Shown: positions 11,290-23,700 of the stretch, piece by piece
How positions within the stretch are numbered: the first letter of the stretch is position 1
How the letters are laid out: the number at the start of each line of letters is the position of its first letter
Assembly (NCBI GenBank): GCA_963556145.1
Contig: OY744464.1
Span: forward strand, 992,001 to 1,056,000
DNA length: 64,000 bases
Reading direction: 5' to 3'
Origin: Hygrocybe punicea
Taxonomy: Eukaryota > Basidiomycota > Agaricomycetes > Agaricales > Hygrophoraceae
Translations under genes and position numbers: made by a program
The notes under the pieces: model-generated
The model's database searches: none
The model's input: the letters and a program-made list of their open reading frames with translations, nothing else
What the model was told of the DNA's origin: nothing

Positions 11290-12220
11290 TAGGGATGACC
11301 ACAGGTTTGGGTCAACCCGCGGTATTACCAAAATGGGTTGCGCGGGTACAGGTAGGGTGTTTGGTTTCATCACCTGTGACCATACCGTGACCCGTACCCG
11401 CAGTTTGGTGGTGTGTCACGGGTTCATCACACAACCACCACAACCACCTTGACGGCTATGACCAAGGGCGAGCAAGCACGCGGTGACCAGACGACCGACC
11501 GGAACAGTCAAAGGAAGGAGCAGGGAAGCGGCCAGGGGGTGGTGCTCCCACTTCCCGGCCTAGGTAAGTCTCAATTTCTGATCAAGTAATGAACTGTAGC
11601 TAACTACGCTATGACAACAACAACAACAGCATGGGGCAACAGCACGCAATGACAATGACGCGTCGCCCTCTCATCCACCTTGCGGACATGCAACAACAAC
11701 AACGCGTGCCCCTCTCGTCCACCTCGCGGACAAGCAACAACGACAACGCACCCCCTCTCGTCCACCTCGTGGACACGCAACAACAACAACAATGCGTCCC
11801 CTGGCCCGGGCCTTTGTCCACCTCGCGGACACGCAACAACGACACGTCCCCCTTCATCCACCTCGCGGACACGCAACAGCAATGACGGCGACGCGTCCCC
11901 CTCTCGTCCCCCTCTTGTCCACCTCACAGATGCGCTACAATGCGTCCGACGGCACATGCCCCCCTCGTTCCCCATGTTGATCACCTCGTGGACAAGCACG
12001 TCGCGTCAATTGACGCCGGTGCTGCATCTGCGAGGTTGCAGAGCGGAACAGGGGCTGTGGTGGATGGTGGGACGCGACAGTACACCACAGGTAAGGTGTA
12101 CCGTCATGACCTGTGGATGTTCAGGTGCGGTGCGGGTCAAAACCGCCCCGGGTAAGGTGTTCACGGGTACGGGTGCAGTGTCAGCGGAGCCGACCCGTTC
12201 AAGACCCATGGTCATCCCTA
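11290..12220. mobile_element. hAT-like non-autonomous element, 931 bp, 8-bp TSD
   Basis: The element begins TAGGGATGACCAC and ends GGTCATCCCTA, flanked by exact 8-bp duplications ATGCTCCT (11282-11289 and 12221-12228). It is the same family as 54232-57153, which is 917 bp after its nested LTR element is removed. The interior holds a CG-rich minisatellite. No transposase, so it must rely on an enzyme supplied elsewhere. Confidence 0.85.
11625..11945. repeat. Minisatellite: GTCCACCTCGyGGAC and CAACAACrACA units
   Basis: About seven degenerate units of 30-45 bp alternate a near-palindromic GTCCACCTCGCGGAC core with a CAACAACAACA spacer. The same array is found at about 56575-56880 in the related element. 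Unit length and spacers vary, and units are not separated by unique spacers, so this is not a CRISPR array. Confidence 0.7.
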
Positions 12221-13470
12221 ATGCTCCTGCATGGCTTTGAGGATGTCCGGGGAGGCATTCTCAGTGCAAATTGTCACCATTGTCATCCACCTCCTCATTC
12301 CCATGGTTGTTGAGGGGGTGGGGAGTGGAGTGTGGCAGGAGGTGAGTTGGGAGGTGGGCATGTGGTAGTAAAAGGCAAGTGAACAGTCACTTGCCTTTGA
12401 GGCTTTTACCACCACCATCCCCCATTCCACTGTGCTCCCACTCCCCACTGCTTCAACAACAACAGAAATGAGGATGACGAGGATGATAGCGACAATTGGC
12501 ACCGAGCCAGCCCCCCTATATGCCCTCAAAACTAAGTAGGAGTGCCCCCACTGTTTTCAACCAATGGCCTCAAACATCAAAACTAGCCGCGACAGATCAG
12601 GCATGCAGCCATGAAGGTGATGGAGGCAACGTGGTGGGTTGCCAATGGTAGTGGCATCGTCAATGGTGATGTGGTTGTCGAGATATTGTCACCACAACTG
12701 CCACATGAGCACCCTCATGCAACTCGATGACAGGACTGGTTGGGACAGTGAAAACCATGATGGGGCTGCTGGGGACATCAAAGATGATGTCCCCATGTTT
12801 TTATTAACAGCGGAATACAGGGAGGGCCATTGGGGGCCTTAATGGCGCATGTGAGTACCTGCCCCTTCCTGCTCTTTCCCCCACTTACTGACCCCTCCCT
12901 GCTCCTCGTTTGGGGCCAGGAACCCTCCCCCACCCTTCTCCTTACTCTGGTTGCCACCCATCTCGTTTGCCCACCACTTCCCCACCACCCACTTCCACCA
13001 CCCCAGTCTGGCCACCCTCCCCTGCTCCCTGCATCCTTCCCACCCCTTCCCCACCCTCTGGCACCCTTTCCCATCAAGGGTGGACCACTCTGTGAAGGTG
13101 AGTACCCACACATTCAGCGGTGGCACTGCAGGCATCCCTAACATTTCTTTTTTTATTTCTCTTTTATTTCATGTATTTTCATGTAGATTAGTCTACATAC
13201 AGTATATATTAGAATAGATCTGTGATATATATAAAAATCTGCTTGAAAAGATGGCAGAGTAGTGAAAAAGTTGAGCTCACTGTTGCTGACAGTGAGCTCA
13301 GATGGTGGCAGAGAGATCCAAACAACGCCACCACTGTTCCTGATGCGAGATCTTATCTCAATACCCTTTTCAGGTGGTTATCTCTGTACTATATACTAGT
13401 GTAGACTTAGTTGTAGATTTATGGACTGATTTACCGCCAGTGTCGAGAAATACCAAATTTGAGCCTAACA

Positions 13471-14072
13471 AGGCTGGACTCTGACCACCTGAGGCGAGCC
13501 TTATTGGGCTCAAAGTGTGGGAAGGTCAGGTGGTCCGAGGTCTAGCGTGACGCTCAGTAAAAGTGAAAATTTGTGTGAATGTCTAGTGTTGGTCTTGTCA
13601 TAGTTGAAATTGACTAAACTTTGACTAAAGGGCATTTTAATTAATTCTGCACGACTAACTATTGACTAAGTTAGTTGTGTGACAGTCATGTCAGTGTGGT
13701 TACCATCGTCAACGGAATACATGTGAAAGTCATACAAAGGTCATGTAACGGTCGTGTCCGTCATCAAGCTTTAAGTAATGTAATAGTCCGTTCATAGTCA
13801 TAATATATCTTACAGAAGTCAGATGGCAGTCAGATGGCAGTCAGGTATATTGAAATCCCACAATACAATGTAAATTATTGTTAAATGGGGAGGAGGATGA
13901 GGGGAGGGGGACAATGAGGAGAAGGGGGAGGGGGCAATGAGGAAAAGGGGGAGGGGGAGGGGGCCAGGGAACACCAGAGCAAGCAAAGAACAAACTGAAA
14001 TTAGGCTTTCAACGTCTTCCGGAGTGCTTTCCTGACTTTGCGCTAAAAAAGAACCTGTTAGAGACCTTTTTT
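13471..14072. other. Intergenic, no gene seen
   Basis: Around 13512-13530 the string GTGTGGGAAGGTCAGGTG matches the terminal repeat of the element at 51455-59866, so a decayed relative may end here. Short direct repeats (GTCAGATGGCA at about 13818 and 13829) and a purine-rich GAGGGGGAGGGGG tract (13885-13965) follow. The tract lies just downstream of the minus-strand gene that ends at 14073. Confidence 0.35.
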
Positions 14073-16590
14073 TTAACAAAATAAATAAATTACATCGTGT
14101 AAAATCTTCGCGAGATCTTCCTTCGACAGTTGATGGGCAATCGGCGCGTGAAGAACCATAGATACCAGATCTATTGAACAATTAGTATTTTGCGCGTCGT
14201 TTGGTAGAGTGCCACTTACCCTCTTTTGTTCGGGCTTTAGCCCCAACTGGAATCCCGCTGGTTTTCATCCAATCTTTCAACTCTTCTTTCGTCAAAGTCT
14301 AAAAATATATTAGTACGCAAGAATCATGTGGATTGGTGGGCCTACCTGCATCAACTGGCGGAGATCATCCACCATGGGCTCCTCACCGATCTGACCTCCT
14401 GTGGGAGGAGCACCAGGTGTTTGCTTGGGTGTTGTATGCCCTGAGATTGGTCCAGGTGGTATTTCGGCTGGGGTAGGAGTTCCGCCGCTTGAGGAAGGAT
14501 TGCGGTTCGCAGAGGGTGGGATCAGGGTTAGCCTAAGAGGCGGTATTTGAGCTGGGGTAGGGGTTCCGCCGCTTGAGGAGGGATTGCGGATCGGAGAGGG
14601 TGGGATCAGGGTTAGCCTAGGAGGAGGAGGAGGAGGAGGATTGGACCTGGGGGGCTCAATGGAGGACGCGCCTGTGGAACCAGCCGGTGTGGGATTCACG
14701 GCCATGGTAGGGCCAGTAGGGGTTGGGGCCTGGATAGGGCCTTTGCTGGTGCCAACGGCTTGCGGAGCCTAGCTACAAAGTCACCAAAAAAATACCAGAT
14801 AAAGAATATAACTTACGCCTCCGGCATTTATCCACAAATTCCAAAGTAAATCAATCACCATCGCCAGGTAAACGTCGCTGATGTAAGCTTCTGGCTCAAG
14901 CGCACGCTGGAAGCAGAGATATCGGGCAACTTTTGAAGTCTTGATGGCAGCTGCTATGAGCTGGCAAGCGATCACTGGGTTTCCAACGTCCTCCCATGAC
15001 TTTAGCACGGATGCGCATGTTAGCTGGCCCGCAGTAAACTGGTAATGACCCCAACCAGCATTGATATCGTCTTCGCGAATACTCTCGGCGTTAGGATCTG
15101 CACTTTCAATGCAGGAGATAAAAGTGGTCACGTCAGCAGAAGGTTGTCCAGTTTGGAATCCTGAATTATGTTGCATTGAGCTAAGAAGAGCGGCAGCGTG
15201 AGGGATGGAGGGAAAATCTTCGGCCATGATAGCTAGTTTGCGTTAATGAGTTTGCTGGGCCTTATAGCAGGAAGTCTTACCTAAGAGGTTAGCGACTGAA
15301 AAAAATAGATAAGAAACAAAACAACAAACATCTGCGAAATGAACGTACATGACGGATTCACTTGTATGAAGCTGACATCAATTACGGCTGCATCGGGTGT
15401 AGTTTTCGACACCTTTTTGTTCAAGAAGCTTGACAACTGTAATTTTTTGCGCCTTGAAATTTCTCGCTTGGAACTGTCGGTTTGACCTGGGAGAAAATCA
15501 AATGTAAGCTTGTGTTAACAGTGGGATGATGTGATGACAATGTAACCTGTGTCATTGTGCTGGCTGACGGGTAGCTGCGCATGAGTGTTCGTCTTCGTCT
15601 TTTTGCTTTTGCGTGGAGTTGACGGTGACTGCGGTCGCTTTTTGCCATCTGATATGGCTGTTTGATGAGTGTCCCGAGCTTGACCGTTATCATTGCCATT
15701 TCCGTCGTCTTCGCTGTTATCTGCAGCGCTCTTGCTAGTGACAAGGTATTTCCTAGAACATGCTCAGCTTTCCAGTGGGCGGCACAAAGTGCCAGCAGTG
15801 GCTGCTGTCGTTCCATTTTGTTTACAGCCGCATACCAGTCCTTGGGAAAGAATGTGCGAAAGTACACCCTTGTCTTCGCGCGATTTCTTGCTTGTCGATC
15901 CTGTGGAGGCGGAAGACTCAGTAGGTCTAATTTTACTAACCGTGCTGTTGCCTTGATTGCGGACCACTCGCTTGAGGTGATCATTGTCCCATCAGCGTGT
16001 CGAATGGCCTTGTCCATGGCAGGCCTGGACTGGTTCGTTTTGGATATATTGACATCCGGATCTGCTTTGCAATCATCGAGACTCCAGAGGATTTCGTTGG
16101 GATATTGCGATGGCTTGGTAGCGGGCTGTGAGATTGTACTATTTTCTGCCGAGCTGCCAGCCAAGTGCGAAATGGAATCACTGGGAGCAATAGAGGCACT
16201 CCGAGTGACTGAAGATGTTTCGCGTGCTTCGGGCCTGAAACATGTCAGAAGAAATGAGAGACAACTATTGAAAACGTACAAAGATTGCCATGCCGACTTT
16301 TTGAGCAAGTCATTCTCAGAATTGAGCCGGTTATTCTCCTGCATTAACGTTTGCTGCATTTCAATGACTTGAAGGATTCGGTCACCGGCAAGCTTCCAGC
16401 TTTTGTACATGGATTGAACATGGGGGTTCTTCATCAGGTCCTGCAACTCAAGCAATTCTACCGGAGTGTTGCCATGGCCGACTGGACCAATTTGACCACT
16501 GGACATACTGGACAAGGAAAAGGAATCTAAGACAGGATCCTCCAAGAATAGACGTGAAGATGGCCCGGCAGAGAACGGATGCATATCCAA
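14073..16590 (-). CDS. Unknown multi-exon protein: coiled coil, conserved central block, C-terminal SAP/HeH-like region
   Basis: Start ATG at 16590 (MDMHPFSAG). Introns, on the plus strand: 16235-16279, 15487-15546, 15296-15348, 15233-15280, 14769-14816, 14299-14345 and 14171-14219, all GT...AG when read on the minus strand; the stop is at 14073-14075. A 15-nt microexon lies at 15281-15295. The N-terminal third has a coiled co-il-like stretch (ELLELQDLMKNPHVQSMY); the central block holds YFRTFFPKDWYAAV and CAAHWKAEHVLG, familiar from multicopy proteins of agaric genomes. The tail TLTKEELKDWMKTSGIPVG resembles SAP/HeH DNA-binding helices. A Pro-rich linker (14350-14680) has two tandem copies of a SSGGTPTPA unit. 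One 1-nt frame break near 15750, just after AEHVLG, has no intron solution. Function unknown; possibly transposon-associated. Confidence 0.6.
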
Positions 16591-16738
16591 TGGACACGAA
16601 CTGAGAAGGTTTCTAGTTCATTCGGCATCATTTGGCATTATTCCGGGATGTTATGGTAAATTCTCACGCCACCTATATATTGACTCTAACTTGACTTCAA
16701 CTTGACTCCCCTATCCTTGCACTTCTCTCTCTACCACC

Positions 16739-19700
16739 ATGCCCTGCTACTGCTCTCAGTGCTTTCCCCAGCGTAACCAAACCCTAAAGACTATCAGACG
16801 ACACTTGAAACAAGATCAAGAGTTACTGTATAGCGCGGAACAAACTCACACTCCAGAATTTAATGCTCATCTTCAGAAATGCATTAATATGAATAATTCT
16901 TTCTTATCTGGTGGAGATCCTGATCAAGAAGGTGAGTGTAGTGTATATAAAGACTAGAGTGTTGGTATTAATCTATACCAACAAGACCCAGAGACTTCCC
17001 AGAGTTTTGCCCAGGATGATGTTAGATCAGGATTAATTCATGAAGGTATGTTCAGTTTCAGATTCTCTATTATAATATTTAATATTCTAATCCTTCCATT
17101 AAGATATGTTAGAGAACTTGAATAGTGGTAAGTTCAATAGAAAACAGCTGAATTGGCTTTAAAATTAATTTGGTATTCAAGGCTCTTTTGCTGCTACCCA
17201 TGATGATGGTATGTGACTGTATGTCAGTGACAATTTCATATAATTATTAATTCAATTATTATTCAGGATCAGACTTAAACATTCAATATCTGGAAGAGGC
17301 CGAAGGTCAGTTCAACTGAATTTCTAAGATTACACTGTGGTATTTATTCAGATTTTAACATTTCAGAGTCTGCTCATCCACATGGTAGGTTCAGGTGTAA
17401 ATCTATGCTGATTAAACTCTGACAATGGCATCTATTATTAAGATGATGACTGCAGTGACACCGACACAGATACTGAATCCTACCAATCCAACTCCGGAAT
17501 CCTGAAATTTCCAGAAGACGATTTCATATCTGATGCTACTGAGGAAGATTTTGGCAATAATTCTGATGATATGTCCAATGATTTTGAACCTGATGACCTG
17601 CCCCATGATTTGGTGAGCGAAGAGTCAGATGATGCTGAAAGCAATCAGAGTGCTTCAGATGACTCTGACAGCAATCAGAGTGCTTCAGATAACTCTGAAA
17701 ACAATCAGGGTGCTTCAGATGAGTCAGAGCAACATGCTGGCTTACCTGATGTAGTGGCACATCTTCAACAGAAGTTATTAGGAGACTACACTTTGCCTCC
17801 CATTCCTCCTGCCTCAATATCTGAGCCACGGTCATTGAGTGAATCTGAATTTCACTCACTGAGGCATTGTGTGGCATGGAAAAGGTCCAATGGAACTGTT
17901 AAAGCATTCAAATTGCATTCTAAGGTTCTTCAAGCTGCAGCTGGAGTGGAGATTCTTTCCTTGTACTCTGTCCAAAAGCTAGCAATGAACTTAACAGATT
18001 TCAGACCTTCCAAGGTGGATATGTGTCCTCACAGCTGTATTGCATATACAGGTGAATTTGAGACCATGACATCTTGTCCATATGTTAAAGAGCATAAAAT
18101 ATGTGGTCAACCACGCTATAAACATAAAAGCAGCCCATCAGCTCGGAACAAGCCTAGAGCATAAATGATGTATCTGCCAATTATGGCTACAATCAGAGCA
18201 ATGTTTGCCAATACAGAAACCTCCAAACTTTTGCGACACAGAGATAAATGTTTGCAACAAGCTTTGCATCTTGTAGCAACAGCTGCTGACAAACATAAAT
18301 ACTCTGATTTTGCTGATTCCAAAGTACATATGCATCACTACAAAGATATGCATTTGTTTCAAGAACCACGTGACATTGCTCTGGCAATTTCAACTGATGG
18401 TGCTCAACTTACTATGAAAAAGCAATCTAACACTTGGCTTGTTATTCTCATCTTGCTCAACTTGGCTCCCGAGATTTGTTCCAAATCTGGAAATGTTATT
18501 GTTGCCTTTGCAACTCCAGGTTCAAGACCACCTGGACACATGGAATCATTCATACACATAATTTTTGAGCAAATGGCAGCAGCTAGTGAAGGCATATGGA
18601 CATGGGATGCCATTGACTCATCCTATTTTGTCAATCGAGCTTATATTTGCATGGCATTAGGTGATATGTTGGGGTCAGCCAAACTTAATGGAATGGCAGG
18701 ACATTCTGCCATTTATGGTGACCGTTTTAGTATGGTGAAGGGTGCCAGGGCAAGCAAGAACAAAGGAGCAAAATCCCAGTACTATCCAATGTCACCACCA
18801 GAAAACTCCACATATAATCCTGACCGGCCTGAATCATATGATCTTGATGACTTACCACTTCGAGATGAGGACTTCTACTGGAAAACAATTGCTGCACTGT
18901 CAGCAGCTACATCAAAGGCTGCTGTAGCTGAGATTGTCAAAAAAACTGGTATTTCACGCATGCCTTTGTGTGCAGCTGCTGCTGCCTTTCTCCATCCAAG
19001 CTTCTTTCCCCTTGATCCATTTCATTTATTCTATGAAAATGATATGGCATTCCTGTGGGACTTGTGGACAATTTTCAGCTTACCTTCAGAGAAAATTCAT
19101 CTTAGCGCTGAAAAGGCTCGCTTGTTTGGCAAATTACTAGCTGAAGCTATGTCAACACTTCCACCTGCTTTTTGTGGGCCTGTTCGAGATGTGTTCTTGA
19201 AGCGCCAGAGCCAATATAAGATATATGAATGGATGGCTCTACTCCATTGGTATATCTTGCCTATTGGTATGGAAATTGGAGTTGATCCTGCAGTGCTTGA
19301 GAACTTGTCCTATTTTGTTGAAGCTGTTGAATTTGCTATGACTATCAAGCCCAGGACCGACACAGAACTTCATGATCTTCACAACTTGATCAAAAAGTTT
19401 CTGCAAGGATTTGAAAAACTATATGTTGGAAAAGATCCTCAGAAAATCTCAAGGGTCCGCCTGTGTATATTTCAGTTGATCCATGTTCCAACACATATAG
19501 AATGGAATGGTTCAATAAGGCTTGGTTCACAAGCCACTGTGGAAAGAGCTATTGGAGAAATGGGTCATAAGATCCGTTCCAAAAAGGCACCATTTGCAGA
19601 ATTGGCCAATATTATTTTTGAGAGAGAGCTGGTGAAACTCTTGATGCTGTATTATCCATCACTTGAGGTTGATCCACCCAAATCTCCTCCAAGAACAATG

Positions 19701-20246
19701 AAACTCTTTCAAGAAATCAAAATTCTCAAAAGAGATCGTCTATCTAATGAGACATTTTCTCATCACCTTCAAGCAATCTGCATTTGGTTGCAGCAAGACT
19801 TTGATCCTCAGCTTAACCTTTACAGATGGGGAAAGCTTCATCTGATTGGAGGACATGTACTCAGAAGTCATCTGAGTGAGACTCGAGGAGTCCCTCCAGA
19901 TCGATCTTCCTCTTATTTTGAGGCTAAAGTTGATGATATATCAGAACCAATTTTTGGACAAGCTCTTGTATTCTTTGAAGTGCTGGACACACATCAGCAA
20001 CTGGTTCTATATCATCCAGTTGTTGACCTTCATCTAGCCTTGAAGAGGTGGAAAGGAACTTGGTCTGAGGATATCCGGGTTTTGCCTGTGTCAGCAATAT
20101 GTCATCTTATTGCCATTTGGAACCATGAACAGGCAGTTTATATACTCAGAAAACATCCAGGTCTGGAGATGTTGACTCCTGAAGAAGCTGGCTCCACCAT
20201 TGAAGATGGTGACAATGATGATGACAATGATGATGACAATGATTAA
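16739..20246 (+). pseudogene. tnp2-type (CACTA/EnSpm-like) transposase with one nonsense codon
   Basis: Start ATG at 16739 (MPCYCSQC..., Cys-rich). Seven exons: 16739-16931, 16986-17045, 17104-17127, 17182-17208, 17267-17305, 17367-17384, and 17443 to the stop at 20244-20246. The acidic Ser/Asp-rich region (QSASDDSDSN repeats) leads to a transposase core of the Transposase_21/tnp2 type: first Asp in AISTDGAQL, second in ALGDMLGSAKLNGMAGHSA with its GH, then an all-helical C-terminal half. TAA at 18162-18164 (probably from CAA) splits an otherwise uninterrupted frame of about 890 codons. No further lesion was seen. Terminal repeats of the element were not located. The tail is DGDNDDDNDDDND. 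Confidence 0.8.
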
Positions 20247-21152
20247 TAGCACTTGGAGTATGGCCATGACAATTTACTTTTAAATATCTAAAACTTATAC
20301 TAGCTTTAATTCATAACTTTCTCTTTCTGTAACTGTGTAGTCTACAAATTCTATTTAAAGAGGCTTTTGTTTCCATGTGTACATTCTTATACAAGCTTTA
20401 ATTCGTAACTTTCTCTTTTTGTGACTGTGTAGTCTACAATTCTATTTGAAGAGGCTTTTGTTTCCATGTGAAATTTGAAATTATGATTCTCCCAACTATC
20501 TCTGCATTTTTACAAGATGGATATCAACTGTGTGGCTATTCAATATATCCAAGACAGTTAAGACAAAACTCACCAACATGACAAACCAAGCAAGGAGAAA
20601 GCATGTGAATACCAAGATGCCACAATCTGATGGGACAGTTGAGCCTTGTGAATTAGTTTTGCCATGGTTCAGTTAAAAATGATAAATGGTCCATAGAACT
20701 TTTATCAATCTGAAAATTCAGTAAATTCAGTGAAAATATATTTAAAAATAGAAGGCAAATGAAATTCTTAGGAACCAATTTTTTCAGTGAATCAGCTTTA
20801 GTGGTTCCACCACAATATTGTGCTACACCTGTCCCATATTTTAACACCCAAAAAGCATTCCCTCACAGATAAATGTTTGACCAAGCCACCAAAAAGGATC
20901 AGTCAATGACCATTGCATCATCTTGTCTCAGTGATAAGAACATTGAAAGGATAGTTATAATGCTCACTAAAGTCTATTGCAATTGGAGGTTTATCACTAC
21001 TGACTAACTACATGCTGACTTGACCCATCAGAATCCCAATAACACCTCTAACATAGCACTATGTATGGCCACACATTCACTTTTACAGCTGTTTTCTGCC
21101 ATTGGGGCATTCCAAACTGGGGGGCATTGCATTGAATGTTTATGTCCGGACT
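20247..21152. other. AT-rich non-coding stretch with a tandem duplication
   Basis: This is the 3' flank of the tnp2 gene. Two copies of a 78-bp unit (20302-20379 and 20394-20470) are about 90 percent alike. Nothing else recognised. Confidence 0.4.
20302..20470. repeat. Direct duplication, 78 and 77 bp
   Basis: Both units start AGCTTTAATTC, contain GTGTAGTCTACAA and end GGCTTTTGTTTCCATGTG. They are separated by 14 bp. Confidence 0.85.
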
Positions 21153-22447
21153 CTAGACCAGGAGCAGTTGAAGTCAGAGGCAACCAGAGAAGAAAAGAAT
21201 GAGGACAGATCAAGGGTGGACAATTTTCATGGAATGCCCATGGCTGTCAACACTGTGGAGGAAATCATTGATGATCATCATGCTATTATCAACACTGCTT
21301 CTGACCCTGAATTCTACATCTCCATCATGTCTTTCATCAATAAAAACCTCTTTGAACTAGGCTTTTCTGCTTTGCTACACCACAAGACTCAATCTTTCAT
21401 TGGTATTTTGCAGGATGACAGAGATCCCCTGGTCCGACTCATGAAACTAGACAAGGTGCCTACAGAGAGTTATGCTGACATTGGTGGGCTAGAACAACAG
21501 ATACAAGAAATCAAGGTATCTACACATTTCCCCTAATTCTCCCTTTCAATAATCACTTCTTACTCAGGAATCTGTTGAGCTCCCTCTAACACATCCTGAG
21601 TTGTATGAAGAGATGGGCATCAAACCGCCTAAAGGTGTCATTCTATATGGTGTCCCTGGCACAGGGAAAATGCTCCTAGCAAATGCCATCCTGAACCAAA
21701 CGTCTGCAACTGTTTTGCGAGTGGTTGGCTCTGAGTTGATTCAAAAGTACCTTAGAGATGGCCCTAAGCTTGTCCATGAGTTATTACAAGTGGTGGAGAA
21801 GCATGCTCCTAGCATCATTTTCATCAACAAAATTGATGCTATTGGTACAAAATGGTAATTGTCAATATCAGCCCTTTTTGTTGTTGCATATATTAATCTC
21901 GCTGGGTGTCACCAAGATATGAATCAATGTCTGGTGGTGAATGTGAAATCCAGAAACAATGTTGGAGCTTCTCAATCAACTTGATGGATTCAACACCCAG
22001 GAAACCTGAATGTCATCATGGCAATGAATAGGATCAAGTTGCTGGATCCTGCACTGATCTGACTGGGTTGTATTGATCACAAAATTGAATTTCCATTACC
22101 CAACATCAAGAGAAAGCAACATATTTTCCAGTTCCTCTTGTTTTACCCCAGTATTTTGCAGTTGCCTCAATACCTTGTATGTTTACATGCCTCACACATG
22201 AGTCTTGGGGAAGACATAGACCTTGAAGAATCCAACACTATGGAAGACAACTTGCTTGTGGACACCAAAGCAGTGTGCACAGAAGCTGGCTTGCTTGCTC
22301 TTAGAGAGAGGCATATGAGGTCACCAAAGCAGACTTTACATCACCACAAGAGAAGGTGGCTGTCCCTCTTTTTTTGTCCTCTTTTGCCTTCTGATAGAAG
22401 TTTTGTTAGGTACCATACAGGGAACACCCAAAGGACTATATCTATGA
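21153..22447 (+). pseudogene. RPT2: 26S proteasome regulatory ATPase copy (Rpt2-like), inactivated
   Basis: Similarity starts at about residue 120 of an Rpt2/PSMC1-type protein (EQLKSEATREEKNEDRS) and runs to its C-terminus; the first 120 residues are missing. Intron 21516-21567 is intact, and another seems to follow TKW at 21856, so this is a DNA-level copy, not a retrocopy. Walker A reads [11 protein letters not shown] (normally GPPGTGKTLLA) and Walker B reads IIFINKIDA (normally I-FIDEIDA), so ATP hydrolysis would be lost. Frame breaks and stops occur from about 21930 to 22140. The VCTEAGLLALRER segment survives, and the gene ends GTPKGLYL-stop, keeping the HbYX tail that docks Rpt2 into the 20S core. 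Confidence 0.85.
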
Positions 22448-23264
22448 TTTTGGAGATGTTCCAGAGGATGGGTAGCAGGGTTGCACACATTTTGAGCATA
22501 GAGATACTGTCAGATAAGATAGTTGTCGTAAATTCTGGATGCAAAGTTGCCCATCTTATGATAGAGTAATACTATTTGTATTGCAATAAGAAGTAGATAA
22601 TTCATGTCAACCCCAACTTGGCTCATCCAGAAGACCCTATTGCTCCCAAGTAAATATTAATTAGTGTGTAGATGCTGTAGCTCAACCAACTAACCCTGTG
22701 TTGCAAGTATAGTGCACCTTTTCATTTTCTTGTATAAATTGGCATGTTGGATGCAACACATTTATTGCAAGTCAGTTACACTAGACACCATGGGGGCACT
22801 TATTCAGACTGCTCCATTAACCTCTTAACCAAATTATCTAAGCCATCTCCTGTCATTTGAATTTCCCCTCATCTATATTGAAGCTCTCAGAACTCCACTT
22901 GGTGGCCAAACAGTAAGATTTTGAATTTGGCCACTAATGTCTCTTTTTTGTTTTAAGCATTCCCAAGCAACCCTTGCCTTTGTCCACCATTGCCAGAGCC
23001 TGCAGGTGGAGTTCTTATAATCCAATTACTCTTCTACATTTCCATTTATGCATGAAGTTCATTCAAGGGCTAAGAAACAAATCACATATGGGATTCATAT
23101 TTTCTTTGAAACATTTCATCCCAGAGAAATATTGAAAGCACTAATAACTTTATTTAAGCAAAGCCAATTACGCAACAGACAGAAATCAACAGCAACTGGA
23201 ATCAAATACGCTGCAAAAGAACACCAGATGAGATTATTAATATCAGTGCGCGAGACCAATGTAC
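22448..23264. other. No gene seen
   Basis: AT-rich sequence with no recognisable domain in either strand. The open frame at 23048-23554 is mostly antisense to the gene at 23265-23700. Confidence 0.35.
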
Positions 23265-23700
23265 CTATTCAATTAATATCGTCGCAGTGCGACCAATGGC
23301 AGCACCATAGGCAGACTTGGGGGCCGGGAATTGCTTCCGAGGTGCTGTGGACGATCCGCAAGGAATGGCCGATGTGGATGGAACCTGACCACCGAGTAGT
23401 GGTTCCTGCAGTTCCTGGGTATCACTGGCCAAGGACCATCCTGAAAGCTGAAGCACGGGAGACAGCGCATCACTGGCACCAAGAGCGTCGTCGTCGGCGC
23501 TCAACGATGCCTGCAATTCTAAGGCAAACACGGAGTTGCTGGTGTTCTAAGTAGGTGCCTGAGACGGGGTGCACTGAGGAGAAATCAGCATGTAGTAACG
23601 AAAGGATAGATAAAAATGAACTCACATTCGTCATCTCGAGCTGAGCGGAACGTGGCAACGTTGTAGAACTTAGTGAAAACATGGTCTGATGCTCGAGCAT
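23265..23700 (-). CDS. Small unknown protein, two exons
   Basis: Start ATG at 23700 (MLEHQTMFSLSSTTLP). Intron 23547-23625 (GTGAGT...CTTAG on the minus strand; acceptor not certain) joins a second exon coding NTSNSVFALELQ to the stop at 23265-23267, giving about 115 aa. The product is Ser/Leu/Ala-rich with no domain I recognise and no signal peptide. It lies divergent from the pheromone precursor, about 500 bp apart. The coding call rests on the open frame and the clear donor site only. Confidence 0.35.

Larger units (their letters stand above)
11112..13470. mobile_element. Long inverted-repeat element, copy C (left arm truncated)
   Basis: Sequence resumes inside the left arm of the family (11150-11289), is interrupted by the hAT-like element at 11290-12220, and continues through the centre (about 12370-12400, where the reading inverts) to the right arm near 13470. 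The outer left arm is missing. It abuts copy A directly. Divergence and short deletions are greater than in the 51.5 kb copy. No gene inside. Confidence 0.55.

Noticed and set aside
11625..11945. Possible CRISPR-like array
   Set aside because: Units vary in length, spacers are the same CAA repeat, and the genome is a fungus. It is a minisatellite.
9325..13217. Many Pro/His/Gly-rich frames on both strands
   Set aside because: They are mirror translations of inverted-repeat arms; the same peptides appear on both strands at 51.9-53.4 kb.
23048..23554. 168-aa plus-strand frame
   Set aside because: Overlaps antisense with a better-supported spliced frame and has no start context or domain.
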